8,657 bases of DNA, taken from contig JAEKFU010000316.1 in NCBI GenBank assembly GCA_016522385.1, positions 1 to 8,657 on the forward strand. The letters are read 5' to 3'. Numbering within the stretch: position 1 is the stretch's first letter; the number at the start of each line of letters is the position of its first letter. Under the pieces are notes generated by a model that had not been told where the DNA came from, did not search any database, and saw only the letters and a program-made list of their open reading frames with translations. This document shows, one piece after another, positions 1-5,371 of the stretch. The stretch comes from Pseudomonadota bacterium (GTDB lineage: Bacteria > Pseudomonadota > Alphaproteobacteria > Rhizobiales > Aestuariivirgaceae). The translations under genes and the position numbers were made by a program.

Positions 1-49
1 GTTTGTGCTTGCGATGGATAGGATTTGCGGCAAGTATCCTTAGGCTTTG

Positions 50-274
50 GACACGAATGATAGAAATCGGCGGCCGTTACAGCTCCACCTACGCTGTCTC
101 GCCACCGGTCTCACAAAGTTCCTTGAAGCGGCAAAAGCTGTCCGCGGAATAGCCCATGATCTTGCAGGCCCGGCTGTCATTGCCAAGCTGTTTGGCCAGA
201 TCCAGATGGCCGACCTTGGCTTTGATTATCTTCTGTTCGTTCGTCAATGCATGGTTCCTCGCACGCTCATTTAT
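50..274 (-). pseudogene. IS481-family transposase remnant, N-terminal end only
   Basis: The minus strand encodes a helix-turn-helix segment running from ALTNEQKIIKAKVG through LAKQLGNDSRACKIMGYS to FCRFKEL and TGGE. From memory this matches the N-terminal DNA-binding end of IS481-family DDE transposases, which are about 340 residues long. Immediately after TGGETA the frame has a TAG (91-89) and then a TAA (79-77). Translating through both gives a degenerate version of the family's next segment (VEL, R, P, then IRV), after which similarity stops. The catalytic DDE domain is absent. An ATA codon at 274-272 sits before NERAR, where an ATG start might be expected, so the start may also be lost. 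I see no convincing terminal inverted repeat. This is a dead fragment left by past insertion at the border of the sox island. The family call is good; the exact limits are uncertain. Confidence 0.75.
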
Positions 275-389
275 GAACTCGCTCGAAACCGACAATCCGC
301 AAGGACCAAAATGTCAGACTAGGTCGTAGCTATTTCAGCTGTTGTTAATCCGCGGTTTGTCGACTCCGCGCCGCTATTGGCATTTCGGG

Positions 390-416
390 GCCTCGTGTAT
401 ATCCGAGGCAGTGCCT
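390..416. repeat. Overlapping inverted repeats upstream of the cytochrome gene
   Basis: GCCTCG (390-395) pairs with CGAGGC (404-409) across an 8-base loop. The right arm overlaps a second small repeat, AGGCA (406-410) with TGCCT (412-416). Only one of the two hairpins could form at a time. No T-run follows, so this is not a standard intrinsic terminator. Arms this short can arise by chance in GC-rich DNA. Confidence 0.3.
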
Positions 417-418
417 GC

Positions 419-447
419 TTGTTAAACTTGGGCAAACAAGTCATATT
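419..447 (+). promoter_or_regulatory. Possible promoter of the soxE-soxF unit
   Basis: TTGTTA (419-424, four of six matches to TTGACA) is followed after 17 bases by CATATT (442-447, four of six matches to TATAAT). The -10 half coincides with the start of the shared ATATTC motif, as expected where a repressor blocks RNA polymerase. The next gene starts at 517, leaving a leader of roughly 60 bases. Alphaproteobacterial promoters are poorly predicted by eye, so this is a guess from position and motif overlap. Confidence 0.3.
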
Positions 448-455
448 CGAATGAA
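442..455 (+). promoter_or_regulatory. Candidate SoxR operator, site 1 (CATATTCGAATGAA)
   Basis: The site contains the perfect palindrome ATTCGAAT and lies about 60 bases before the cytochrome start. It shares CATATTCG-A/T-AT with the minus strand upstream of the thioredoxin gene (3717-3705) and resembles GTATTCATATGAA upstream of soxR (2425-2412, minus strand). ATTC and GAAT half-sites are, from memory, those reported for the related repressor SqrR, though with different spacing. Assignment to SoxR is inference. Confidence 0.45.
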
Positions 456-516
456 TTGAAGCAATGTTGAGTCCGAAACAATCCTGGATCGATTGAATTT
501 GTCTAAAGGAGAGACA

Positions 517-912
517 ATGCGGGTCCTCAACAGCCAGTCGTTGGCGCTGCCAGCGTTTACTGTGCTTAAGTTGATAGCCTTCGTGGGGTGCGTACTGTTT
601 GCAGTGTCCACCACCATGGTGCGTGCTGATACTCAATCCAAGAAAATAACTGCCATTCTGGCCAAAGCGGATTCAGCCTATGGCGAGTATCTCTCCGGGC
701 AATGTGTGACTTGTCATCATTCGAAGGGAAAGGCTGACGGCATCCCTGCGATTGTTGGTCTGCCGGACGTCTATATCGTTCAGACGATCCTTGAATACAA
801 ACATGCCCGCGAGGAGCGCACAAACCCGACCATGGTGAACATTGCCAAGAACCTGTCCGATGAAGAGATCGGTTCATTGGCCAAGTTCTTTTCTGCTCAA
901 GAGGCCGAATAA
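517..912 (+). CDS. soxE: Exported monohaem c-type cytochrome, SoxE/FccA-like subunit
   Basis: A 131-residue class I cytochrome c, probably the electron-accepting subunit of a flavocytochrome c sulfide dehydrogenase with the next gene. A Sec signal peptide covers about residues 1-37: a hydrophobic stretch from 15 to 33, then VRA before the mature start. One haem site, CVTCH, is at 63-67; Met106 in the TNPTMVNIAKNLSDEEI region is the likely distal ligand, and the LSDEEI helix near the C-terminus is typical of the fold. I chose the ATG at 517 because AAGGAGAG (506-513) lies just upstream; a TTG at 493 in frame has no such site. Allochromatium FccA and Paracoccus SoxE are, from memory, dihaem and larger, so this is the short monohaem form seen in some other flavocytochromes c. 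The family is clear; the symbol rests on the soxF neighbour 29 bases downstream. Confidence 0.82.
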   Translation: MRVLNSQSLALPAFTVLKLIAFVGCVLFAVSTTMVRADTQSKKITAILAKADSAYGEYLSGQCVTCHHSKGKADGIPAIVGLPDVYIVQTILEYKHAREERTNPTMVNIAKNLSDEEIGSLAKFFSAQEAE

Positions 913-941
913 TTCGACCCGAAACCAACAAGGAGGATGAT

Positions 942-2222
942 ATGTACAAGCTCACTCGACGCCGGTTCGGCGGCGTACTTGGCGCTTCGGCAATGGGCGT
1001 TGCAGCCGGCAGCCTGGCTGCGCCGGCCGTATTGGCGGCTGCAAAGTCGCGTTTGGTGGTCATCGGCGGCGGACCTGCCGGTGCGACGACAGCGCGGTAT
1101 GTGGCAAAGGGCTCAAAAGACGTTTCGGTGACCCTCATCGAACCGAAACATCATTTCACCACCTGTTTCTTTTCCAACCTCTATCTTGGCGGCTTTCGCA
1201 CCCTCGAATCGATCACGCACGGCTACTCCACACTCGCCGCCGAGTACGGTATCAATGTGGTGCACGATGTTGCAGTGGACGTCGACCGTGCCGGCAAAAT
1301 GGTCAAGCTCGCCCGTGGTGGCGACGTGGCCTATGACCGGCTGGTCGTGACGCCAGGAATCGCAATGCGCTACGATTCGATCGAGGGTTATAGCGCAGAA
1401 GCCTCGACCGTCATGCCCCATGCCTGGCAGGCCGGCACGCAAACGGCTGCCCTGAAGCAACAGCTGGAAGCAATGGAGGACGGCGGCACGTTCGTCATCT
1501 GTCCACCGCCGAACCCATTCAGATGCCCGCCGGGGCCTTATGAGCGGATCTGCATGGTGGCGCACTATCTGAAGAGCAACAAGCCGAAATCGAAGATCAT
1601 TGTGCTCGATGCCAAGGACAAATTTTCCAAGCAGGCTTTGTTCCAGGAAGCCTGGGTGCAACATTACGAGGGCATGATCGAATGGCTGCCGAAGGAAGTC
1701 ACCGGCGGCGTCAAGGCGGTCAAGGCCGAATCTATGGAGATCGTCACCGACGGCGAAACGATCAAGGCGTCGGTTGCCAATGTGATACCGGCGCAAAAGG
1801 CAGGCGTTATTGCCGAGCGCGCCGGTCTGACGGCCGAGAGCGGCTGGTGTCCGATCGATCCAAGTTCGATGCGTTCGAAAAAGGACGAGAGCACCTTTGT
1901 GATCGGTGATGCATCGATTGCTGCGGCGATGCCGAAATCAGGCTTTTCCGCCAACAGCCAGGCCAAGGTTGCCGCCAACGCGATTCTTGCCGATCTGACA
2001 GGATCCAAAAAATTCCCAGCGAAATACAGAAACACCTGCTGGAGCCTGGTGGCCACCAATGACGGCGTCAAGGTCGGTGCCGACTATACGGGCGGCGACG
2101 AGAAAATCGATGTGACGAGCAAGTTCATCTCGAAGACAGGCGAATCAGCCGATCTGAGAGCTCAGACCGCCGAAGAGGCGAACGGTTGGTACGCCGGCAT
2201 CACGAAGGACATTTTCGGCTAA
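942..2222 (+). CDS. soxF: Sulfide dehydrogenase flavoprotein SoxF/FccB
   Basis: A 426-residue FAD flavoprotein of the flavocytochrome c sulfide dehydrogenase family. It oxidises sulfide in the periplasm and passes electrons to its cytochrome partner. The N-terminus carries a twin-arginine signal (TRRRFGG, residues 5-11, then a hydrophobic stretch to about 33), so it should be exported folded with FAD. The dinucleotide-binding glycine motif GGGPAG is at 42-47 and the second FAD motif, VIGDAS, at 320-325. Cys75 in FTTCFFSN matches, after signal removal, the cysteine that holds FAD covalently in the Allochromatium enzyme. Cys195 (RCPPGPYER) and Cys366 (NTCWS) fit its redox-active disulfide pair. 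The C-terminal 70 or so residues are the family's flavin-binding cap. AAGGAGG at 930-936 supports the ATG at 942. It is probably cotranscribed with the cytochrome gene. Confidence 0.93.
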   Translation: MYKLTRRRFGGVLGASAMGVAAGSLAAPAVLAAAKSRLVVIGGGPAGATTARYVAKGSKDVSVTLIEPKHHFTTCFFSNLYLGGFRTLESITHGYSTLAAEYGINVVHDVAVDVDRAGKMVKLARGGDVAYDRLVVTPGIAMRYDSIEGYSAEASTVMPHAWQAGTQTAALKQQLEAMEDGGTFVICPPPNPFRCPPGPYERICMVAHYLKSNKPKSKIIVLDAKDKFSKQALFQEAWVQHYEGMIEWLPKEVTGGVKAVKAESMEIVTDGETIKASVANVIPAQKAGVIAERAGLTAESGWCPIDPSSMRSKKDESTFVIGDASIAAAMPKSGFSANSQAKVAANAILADLTGSKKFPAKYRNTCWSLVATNDGVKVGADYTGGDEKIDVTSKFISKTGESADLRAQTAEEANGWYAGITKDIFG

Positions 2223-2246
2223 GGGTCCTCGAAATGTCCAAACGGG

Positions 2247-2269
2247 GGCGCCGCTCGATCAGCGGCGCC
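2247..2269 (+). terminator. Perfect 9-bp hairpin just after soxF
   Basis: GGCGCCGCT (2247-2255) and AGCGGCGCC (2261-2269) pair perfectly around the loop CGATC, 25 bases after the soxF stop codon. No T-run follows, so it may act as a Rho-dependent end, an mRNA 3'-end stabiliser, or a weak terminator. A second hairpin lies just beyond it at 2276-2294. Confidence 0.5.
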
Positions 2270-2275
2270 TCGGTT

Positions 2276-2342
2276 CGCGGCCACGGGAGCCGCGCATGCG
2301 TCTCGCTCCTCAAGACCGTGACCAACCGATGCTGTCCGGTTG
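2276..2342. repeat. Two further inverted repeats in the soxF-soxR gap
   Basis: CGCGGC (2276-2281) pairs with GCCGCG (2289-2294) over a 7-base loop. CAACCG (2323-2328) pairs with CGGTTG (2337-2342) over an 8-base loop. Each stem is only 6 bp. With the perfect hairpin at 2247-2269 they make a cluster of possible RNA structures at the 3' end of the soxEF message. No coding region is convincing here on either strand. Confidence 0.3.
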
Positions 2343-2411
2343 CGCTTTGCCAAGGCCATTTCGCCCGTGACTTATTCCTGCGCGATATTGTCAGATCCCG
2401 GTGGCTCCAAT

Positions 2412-2425
2412 CTTCATATGAATAC
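2412..2425 (-). promoter_or_regulatory. Candidate SoxR operator, site 3 (perfect TTCATATGAA core)
   Basis: TTCATATGAA (2413-2422) is a perfect 10-base palindrome. Read on the minus strand, GTATTCATATGAAG aligns with the motif at 442-455 and with the one at 3717-3705. A perfect -10 box, TATAAT (2441-2446), lies downstream on the plus strand, so the palindrome would overlap the -35 region of that promoter. This suits a repressor site for soxR autoregulation. The link to SoxR is inferred. Confidence 0.4.
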
Positions 2426-2446
2426 ATTGGGGAATAATGATATAAT
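2418..2446 (+). promoter_or_regulatory. Possible promoter with perfect TATAAT box, upstream of soxR
   Basis: TATAAT at 2441-2446 is an exact -10 consensus in an AT-rich patch that stands out from its surroundings. The -35 position at 17-base spacing (2418-2423, ATGAAT) is a poor match and lies inside the candidate operator. Transcription from here would give soxR a leader of about 205 bases, or drive a separate small RNA. Confidence 0.35.
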
Positions 2447-2479
2447 TACATGAAATCGTGACCACACAGCCCCAGATTG

Positions 2480-2503
2480 ATCGCAACCGGACGGGTCTGC
2501 GAT
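2480..2503 (+). repeat. Bulged hairpin in the putative soxR leader
   Basis: ATCGCAACC (2480-2488) pairs with GGT-C-TGCGAT (2494-2503). This gives a 9-bp stem with one bulged C and the loop GGACG. It lies 34 bases downstream of the TATAAT box, so it would be in the 5' leader of a transcript from that promoter. No T-run follows. Its function is unknown. Confidence 0.35.
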
Positions 2504-2555
2504 ATGCGTCGAGGTGCAACGTACAGTTGATCGAAGCCCGCTGCTGCAATCACTT

Positions 2556-2576
2556 ATTTGCGAACGGTTTGCAAAT
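2556..2576. promoter_or_regulatory. 21-base near-perfect palindrome upstream of soxR, operator candidate
   Basis: ATTTGCGAACGGTTTGCAAAT is symmetric about G2566, with nine of ten pairs complementary and only G2562/T2570 mismatched. Such an odd-centred palindrome is typical of a dimeric repressor site. It overlaps a possible -35 element, TTGCAA (2569-2574), which pairs with TAGTAT (2593-2598) at 18-base spacing, about 60 bases before the soxR start. Its sequence differs from the ATATTC motif, so it may bind another regulator or be a second kind of SoxR site. Confidence 0.45.
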
Positions 2577-2660
2577 GGGCTTTTGAAATTGATAGTATTC
2601 ACAGGTAACTAACTTGCACAGGGTTTTGGTGATTCCATTTACGGCCACGAACTGGAGACC

Positions 2661-3023
2661 ATGGTGAAATTCGAACCCACACAAGAGGAAATGATAGAAG
2701 GTGCGCAGGAAGCAGCATCTTTTCTGAAAGCGCTTTCAAACGATAGTCGCATGCTGATCCTTTGCCGACTGGCGGAGCGCGGCGAGATGTCGGTGAGCGA
2801 GCTGGAAGCCGACCTGCTGTTCAGACAGTCGAAACTCTCACAGCACCTTACATTGCTGCGCGCCGAACGGCTTGTGGCGACGCGACGGGATGGGAAATCG
2901 ATCTACTACCGGCTGGTGAGCAAGGAAGTCGAGCAGACGCTTGAGCTGATGCATTCCCTGTTCTGCTCAGAAGAGGCCGTCAACCGTCGGCGGGAAGAAA
3001 AGTCGCGCCACCGGGCGGCCTGA
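2661..3023 (+). CDS. soxR: ArsR-family thiol-sensing repressor SoxR (BigR/SqrR type)
   Basis: A 120-residue winged helix-turn-helix protein, the usual ArsR/SmtB length. The core runs from LSNDSRMLILCRLAERGEMSV (about 25-45) through the recognition helix around RQSKLSQHLTLLR (55-67) to the wing RRDGKSIYYRL (75-85). The metal-site motif ELCVCD of arsenic and cadmium sensors is absent. Instead there are just two cysteines: Cys35 in the ILC segment and Cys102 in the last long helix (SLFCSEE). Their separation of 67 residues almost matches the pair that forms a persulfide or tetrasulfide bridge in BigR and SqrR. It probably represses sox genes until sulfane sulfur oxidises the pair. This is unrelated to the superoxide-sensing SoxR of enteric bacteria. 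GGAGA (2654-2658) precedes the ATG closely. It is convergent with the thioredoxin gene, with 21 bases between stops. Confidence 0.88.
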   Translation: MVKFEPTQEEMIEGAQEAASFLKALSNDSRMLILCRLAERGEMSVSELEADLLFRQSKLSQHLTLLRAERLVATRRDGKSIYYRLVSKEVEQTLELMHSLFCSEEAVNRRREEKSRHRAA

Positions 3024-3044
3024 TCACCGCCAAAAGATCCCTCT

Positions 3045-3659
3045 CTACCAGACCGCCGGCTTCTTGCCCTCGGTTTCGAGTCGCTTGAACTTATCCTGCA
3101 GGAAGCGCTGAAAATCTTGATCTCGATAGGCTTCGGCCTTGACATATTCAAACATCGAGATGAAGTGAAACGGCTTGAAGTAGCCAGGCATACGCATGAC
3201 TTCCAGCTTGGCGACAGTTTTGTCTAGCTTCGGTGCGAAAAACACAACTGTCGGCGTGAAGAGTACTCGCCATTTCTTCGCTAGGTCACGCTCTTCCAAC
3301 TCCTCGCCATCGAAGTCGGTAACTTTCTTTGATCCCCACATATTCAGCTGCAGGACCTGGAAGTTGGCCTTGACATAATCCCTGATTTCGGGCTTGGCAA
3401 AATTGACCCGATGCATCTCCCGGCAATAGGGGCAGCCCTTCTGCTCCCAAAGAACGGCGAGTCGCTTGCCCTCATTGGCGGCTTCCTCAAGGTCCTCGGA
3501 CAGAACAAGAAAGGATGTGTGGTTGAACCAGGGTTGGGTATAGATCCCATCGGCATCGACGGCCGGCTCATCCGTCGCTGCACTGGCGCGCCGAAGGCCC
3601 ATGCCTGAAAGCGCGGCCGACAGGAGCAAAGATTTGGCAAAGGTTCTCCGGTCAAACAT
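3045..3659 (-). CDS. soxW: Exported thioredoxin of the SoxW/SoxS type
   Basis: A 204-residue periplasmic thioredoxin-like protein, likely taking electrons from SoxV and reducing the SoxYZ carrier cysteine or related thiols. The N-terminus has a Tat-like signal (DRRTFAK, 3-9, then a hydrophobic stretch and ASA at 25-27). The thioredoxin fold starts near 57; the redox motif is Cys76-Pro-Tyr-Cys79 inside WEQKGCPYCREMH, and the cis-proline site is Thr135-Pro136 (LFTPTVVFF). I chose the ATG at 3659 because GAGG lies 8 bases upstream (complement of 3668-3671) and the signal begins properly there; an in-frame ATG 39 bases farther out adds a sequence with no signal character. The length fits Paracoccus SoxW better than the shorter SoxS, but the place beside soxR recalls soxS, so the symbol is provisional. 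Transcription starts from the 87-base spacer shared with the hydrolase gene. Confidence 0.82.
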   Translation of the reverse strand: MFDRRTFAKSLLLSAALSGMGLRRASAATDEPAVDADGIYTQPWFNHTSFLVLSEDLEEAANEGKRLAVLWEQKGCPYCREMHRVNFAKPEIRDYVKANFQVLQLNMWGSKKVTDFDGEELEERDLAKKWRVLFTPTVVFFAPKLDKTVAKLEVMRMPGYFKPFHFISMFEYVKAEAYRDQDFQRFLQDKFKRLETEGKKPAVW

Positions 3660-3704
3660 GTCGGTAACCTCGTTCGCATTGGTGGCATCCCATAACAAAT
3701 CAGG

Positions 3705-3717
3705 TTATACGAATATG
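3705..3717 (-). promoter_or_regulatory. Candidate SoxR operator, site 2 (CATATTCGTATAA)
   Basis: On the minus strand CATATTCGTATAA matches the motif before the cytochrome gene (442-455) in ten of its first eleven bases. It overlaps TATAAC (3709-3704), a five-of-six match to the -10 box for the thioredoxin gene, 45 bases before its start. It sits in the divergent spacer, so it could also control the hydrolase pair. No good -35 element is visible. Confidence 0.45.
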
Positions 3718-3746
3718 TCTTTTGAGTACAGGGTGGGCCGCCGGAC

Positions 3747-4649
3747 ATGCGTCAAAACCACGTGAGAAAGTTCGCCAGATGTCTCGCGGCGTTACTTGTC
3801 TTGTGCCCGGCCACAATCGTACAGGCGAAACCGGTCAGCATCGAGCATCGCGGCATCAAGTTGAACGCGGAATTCTCCAAAGCGGATGAGAAGTCCGTTG
3901 CTGACCCGGCCATCTTGTTGCTGCATGGAAGCGGCGCACACCACAAAATGGAAACGATCTCCGGCATTCAGCAGGCGTTGCTGGAACACGGGTACAGTGT
4001 GCTGGCGATTTCATTGAGTTTAGGCGTGTCCGACCGACACGGCATGATGGCCTGTGACGAAGTGCATAATCACCTGCACACCGACGCATTTGACGAGATC
4101 GACGCCTGGCTCGGATTCCTCCGGCAATCGGGTGTCAGACGAATCATCCTCATGGGCCATTCGCGCGGCGGCAACCAAATTGCCTGGTACGCGCGAGAGG
4201 GGGGCGTGAAGGAGATTGCGGGTATTGTGCTTCTGGCACCGGCAACGTGGAGCAAGAGCCGGGCGGCCATGCGGTACAAAGAGCGGTTCGGCCAGAGTCT
4301 CGATGAACTGATCGAAAGGGCGAGGAAAACCGCGCCGGAAAGCCGCCTGAAAGATATCCCGTTCCTGGCCTGTCCCGCGACTACCGTCACAGCGAGATCG
4401 TTTCTGGGCTATTACGAGGACGAGCCGCGGCGCGATACCCCTTCATTGCTTAGCGCCTTGGAGATGCCTGTTCTGGTCGTCGCTGCCAGCGAAGATACCA
4501 TCGTGCCCGATCTTGCGGACCGGTTGCGCAATAACCCTGCGCCGCATGTATCATTGAGCATCGTCGATGGCGCAGATCATTTCTTTCTCGACCTTTTCAC
4601 CGAAGATGTAGCCGCAGCCGTGCATGCGTTTATTGAGAGCAACAGATGA
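3747..4649 (+). CDS. Secreted alpha/beta hydrolase, substrate unknown
   Basis: A 300-residue serine hydrolase of the alpha/beta fold, with a Sec signal peptide at 1-27 (hydrophobic 11-26, cleavage after VQA). The oxyanion segment LLLHGSG is at 57-63. The nucleophile elbow GHSRGG puts Ser139 as the catalytic serine; Asp250 (ASEDTIVPD) and His278 (DGADHFF) complete a plausible triad. A His-rich stretch around DEVHNHLH (104-111) and the FLACPATTVTA segment (206-216) are unusual. After signal removal only two cysteines remain, Cys103 and Cys209. It is not a core Sox protein and I do not know its substrate; a thioester, ester or peptidic bond in the periplasm is possible. Its stop overlaps the start of the next gene (ATGA), so the two are translationally coupled. 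The ribosome site before the ATG is weak (AGGG at 3729-3732); a GTG at 3762 is an alternative start. Confidence 0.85.
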   Translation: MRQNHVRKFARCLAALLVLCPATIVQAKPVSIEHRGIKLNAEFSKADEKSVADPAILLLHGSGAHHKMETISGIQQALLEHGYSVLAISLSLGVSDRHGMMACDEVHNHLHTDAFDEIDAWLGFLRQSGVRRIILMGHSRGGNQIAWYAREGGVKEIAGIVLLAPATWSKSRAAMRYKERFGQSLDELIERARKTAPESRLKDIPFLACPATTVTARSFLGYYEDEPRRDTPSLLSALEMPVLVVAASEDTIVPDLADRLRNNPAPHVSLSIVDGADHFFLDLFTEDVAAAVHAFIESNR

Positions 4650-5371
4650 TAAGATTGTTTTTTGTCACGGTATTCCTGTTTGCGCTGGGTTCCCAAGACA
4701 AGGCTTATGCCGGACAACTTTCAGAGTTCAATTCGCAGATCGAACGGGTCAACCAGCCGTATAAGTCGGCGCTTTTCTATCTGCGGACCGGCAACGCGGG
4801 TGTTGCATCACTGGAACTTGGTGGCGCCGTGCAGCGGTGGGGAGAAGTTGTCGAGAGATATGGCAGCACGCCTCCCGACCCATTCGGCGACGATCCGAAC
4901 TGGCCGGCAACGATTGCAGCCATCAGCAAAGCATTTGACGAGAGCACGAAACACGCATCGGCCGGGAACAGTGAGGCCGCCCGGTTGGCGCTGTTGCAGG
5001 TGCGTGAGCACCTGCACGCATTGCGCCGGCGAAACGGCATCCGGGTGCTGGCCGATTGCATCTACGACCTGAATGCGCAGATGGATGTTCTCTATCACTA
5101 CCGCCACAACCCGCCGGATCTGACGAAACTGCCGGTAAGAAATGTGACCAAGTCCGCGTCGGCCATTTATGCGCATCTTCTGGAAGGGTGCCGCGTCCAG
5201 GCTCCAGAGGAACTGCAGGGAAACGACGACTTTAGGTCGATCTTCGGCGGCGCTGCGGCCTCCGCAGGCAGATTGTTCGGTCCAATCGATGCGCAGGATC
5301 AGACCGGGTTCGTCAATGTTTTGCGCGAGTTGAAATCTTTTGATGTCATCATCTTCCTACGCTGGGGCTAA
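4646..5371 (+). CDS. Secreted helical protein of unknown function, coupled to the hydrolase
   Basis: A 241-residue protein that I do not recognise. It has a Sec signal peptide (about 1-22, ending AYA before GQLSE). The mature part looks mostly helical: amphipathic stretches at about 25-72, 88-130, 131-152, 165-182 and 195-236, broken by proline-rich turns (STPPDPFGDDPNWP at 74-87; NPPDLTKLP at 155-163). There is no CXXCH haem motif and no membrane segment beyond the signal. Mature cysteines are Cys138 (LADCIYD) and Cys182 (LEGCRVQ). The stretch around 39-70 (YKSALFYLRTGN, LELGGAVQRWGEVV) suggests a helical bundle, perhaps related to cytochrome c'-like or TPR-like folds, but this is speculative. 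Its ATG overlaps the hydrolase stop by four bases, so they are probably made together. Its stop overlaps the soxV stop tail to tail. Confidence 0.75.
   Translation: MIRLFFVTVFLFALGSQDKAYAGQLSEFNSQIERVNQPYKSALFYLRTGNAGVASLELGGAVQRWGEVVERYGSTPPDPFGDDPNWPATIAAISKAFDESTKHASAGNSEAARLALLQVREHLHALRRRNGIRVLADCIYDLNAQMDVLYHYRHNPPDLTKLPVRNVTKSASAIYAHLLEGCRVQAPEELQGNDDFRSIFGGAAASAGRLFGPIDAQDQTGFVNVLRELKSFDVIIFLRWG

Noticed and set aside
493..516. Upstream TTG start for the cytochrome gene
   Set aside because: It would place the strong AAGGAGAG ribosome site inside the coding sequence and adds charged residues before the signal peptide. The ATG at 517 is better.
566..1138. 190-codon open frame antisense to the cytochrome and soxF start
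   Set aside because: It is rich in Arg, Pro and Trp, has no recognisable domain, and lies opposite two well-supported genes with good ribosome sites. It is a frame shadow of GC-rich coding DNA.
1113..1796. 227-codon open frame antisense to soxF
   Set aside because: It lies fully inside soxF, with His- and Arg-rich composition and no motif. It is an antisense shadow.
2186..2602. Open frames of 62-83 codons on both strands across the soxF-soxR gap
   Set aside because: They lack ribosome sites, overlap soxF or the regulatory repeats, use unlikely starts, and show no domain-like composition. I see no coding region in this gap.
3014..3031. GGCGG/CCGCC inverted repeat at the soxR stop as a shared terminator with the thioredoxin gene
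   Set aside because: The stem is only 5 bp, it begins inside the soxR coding sequence, and no T-run follows on either strand.
3692..3708. ATAAC/GTTAT inverted repeat in the divergent spacer
   Set aside because: The arms are only 5 bp and AT-rich, expected by chance; I kept only the adjacent shared motif.
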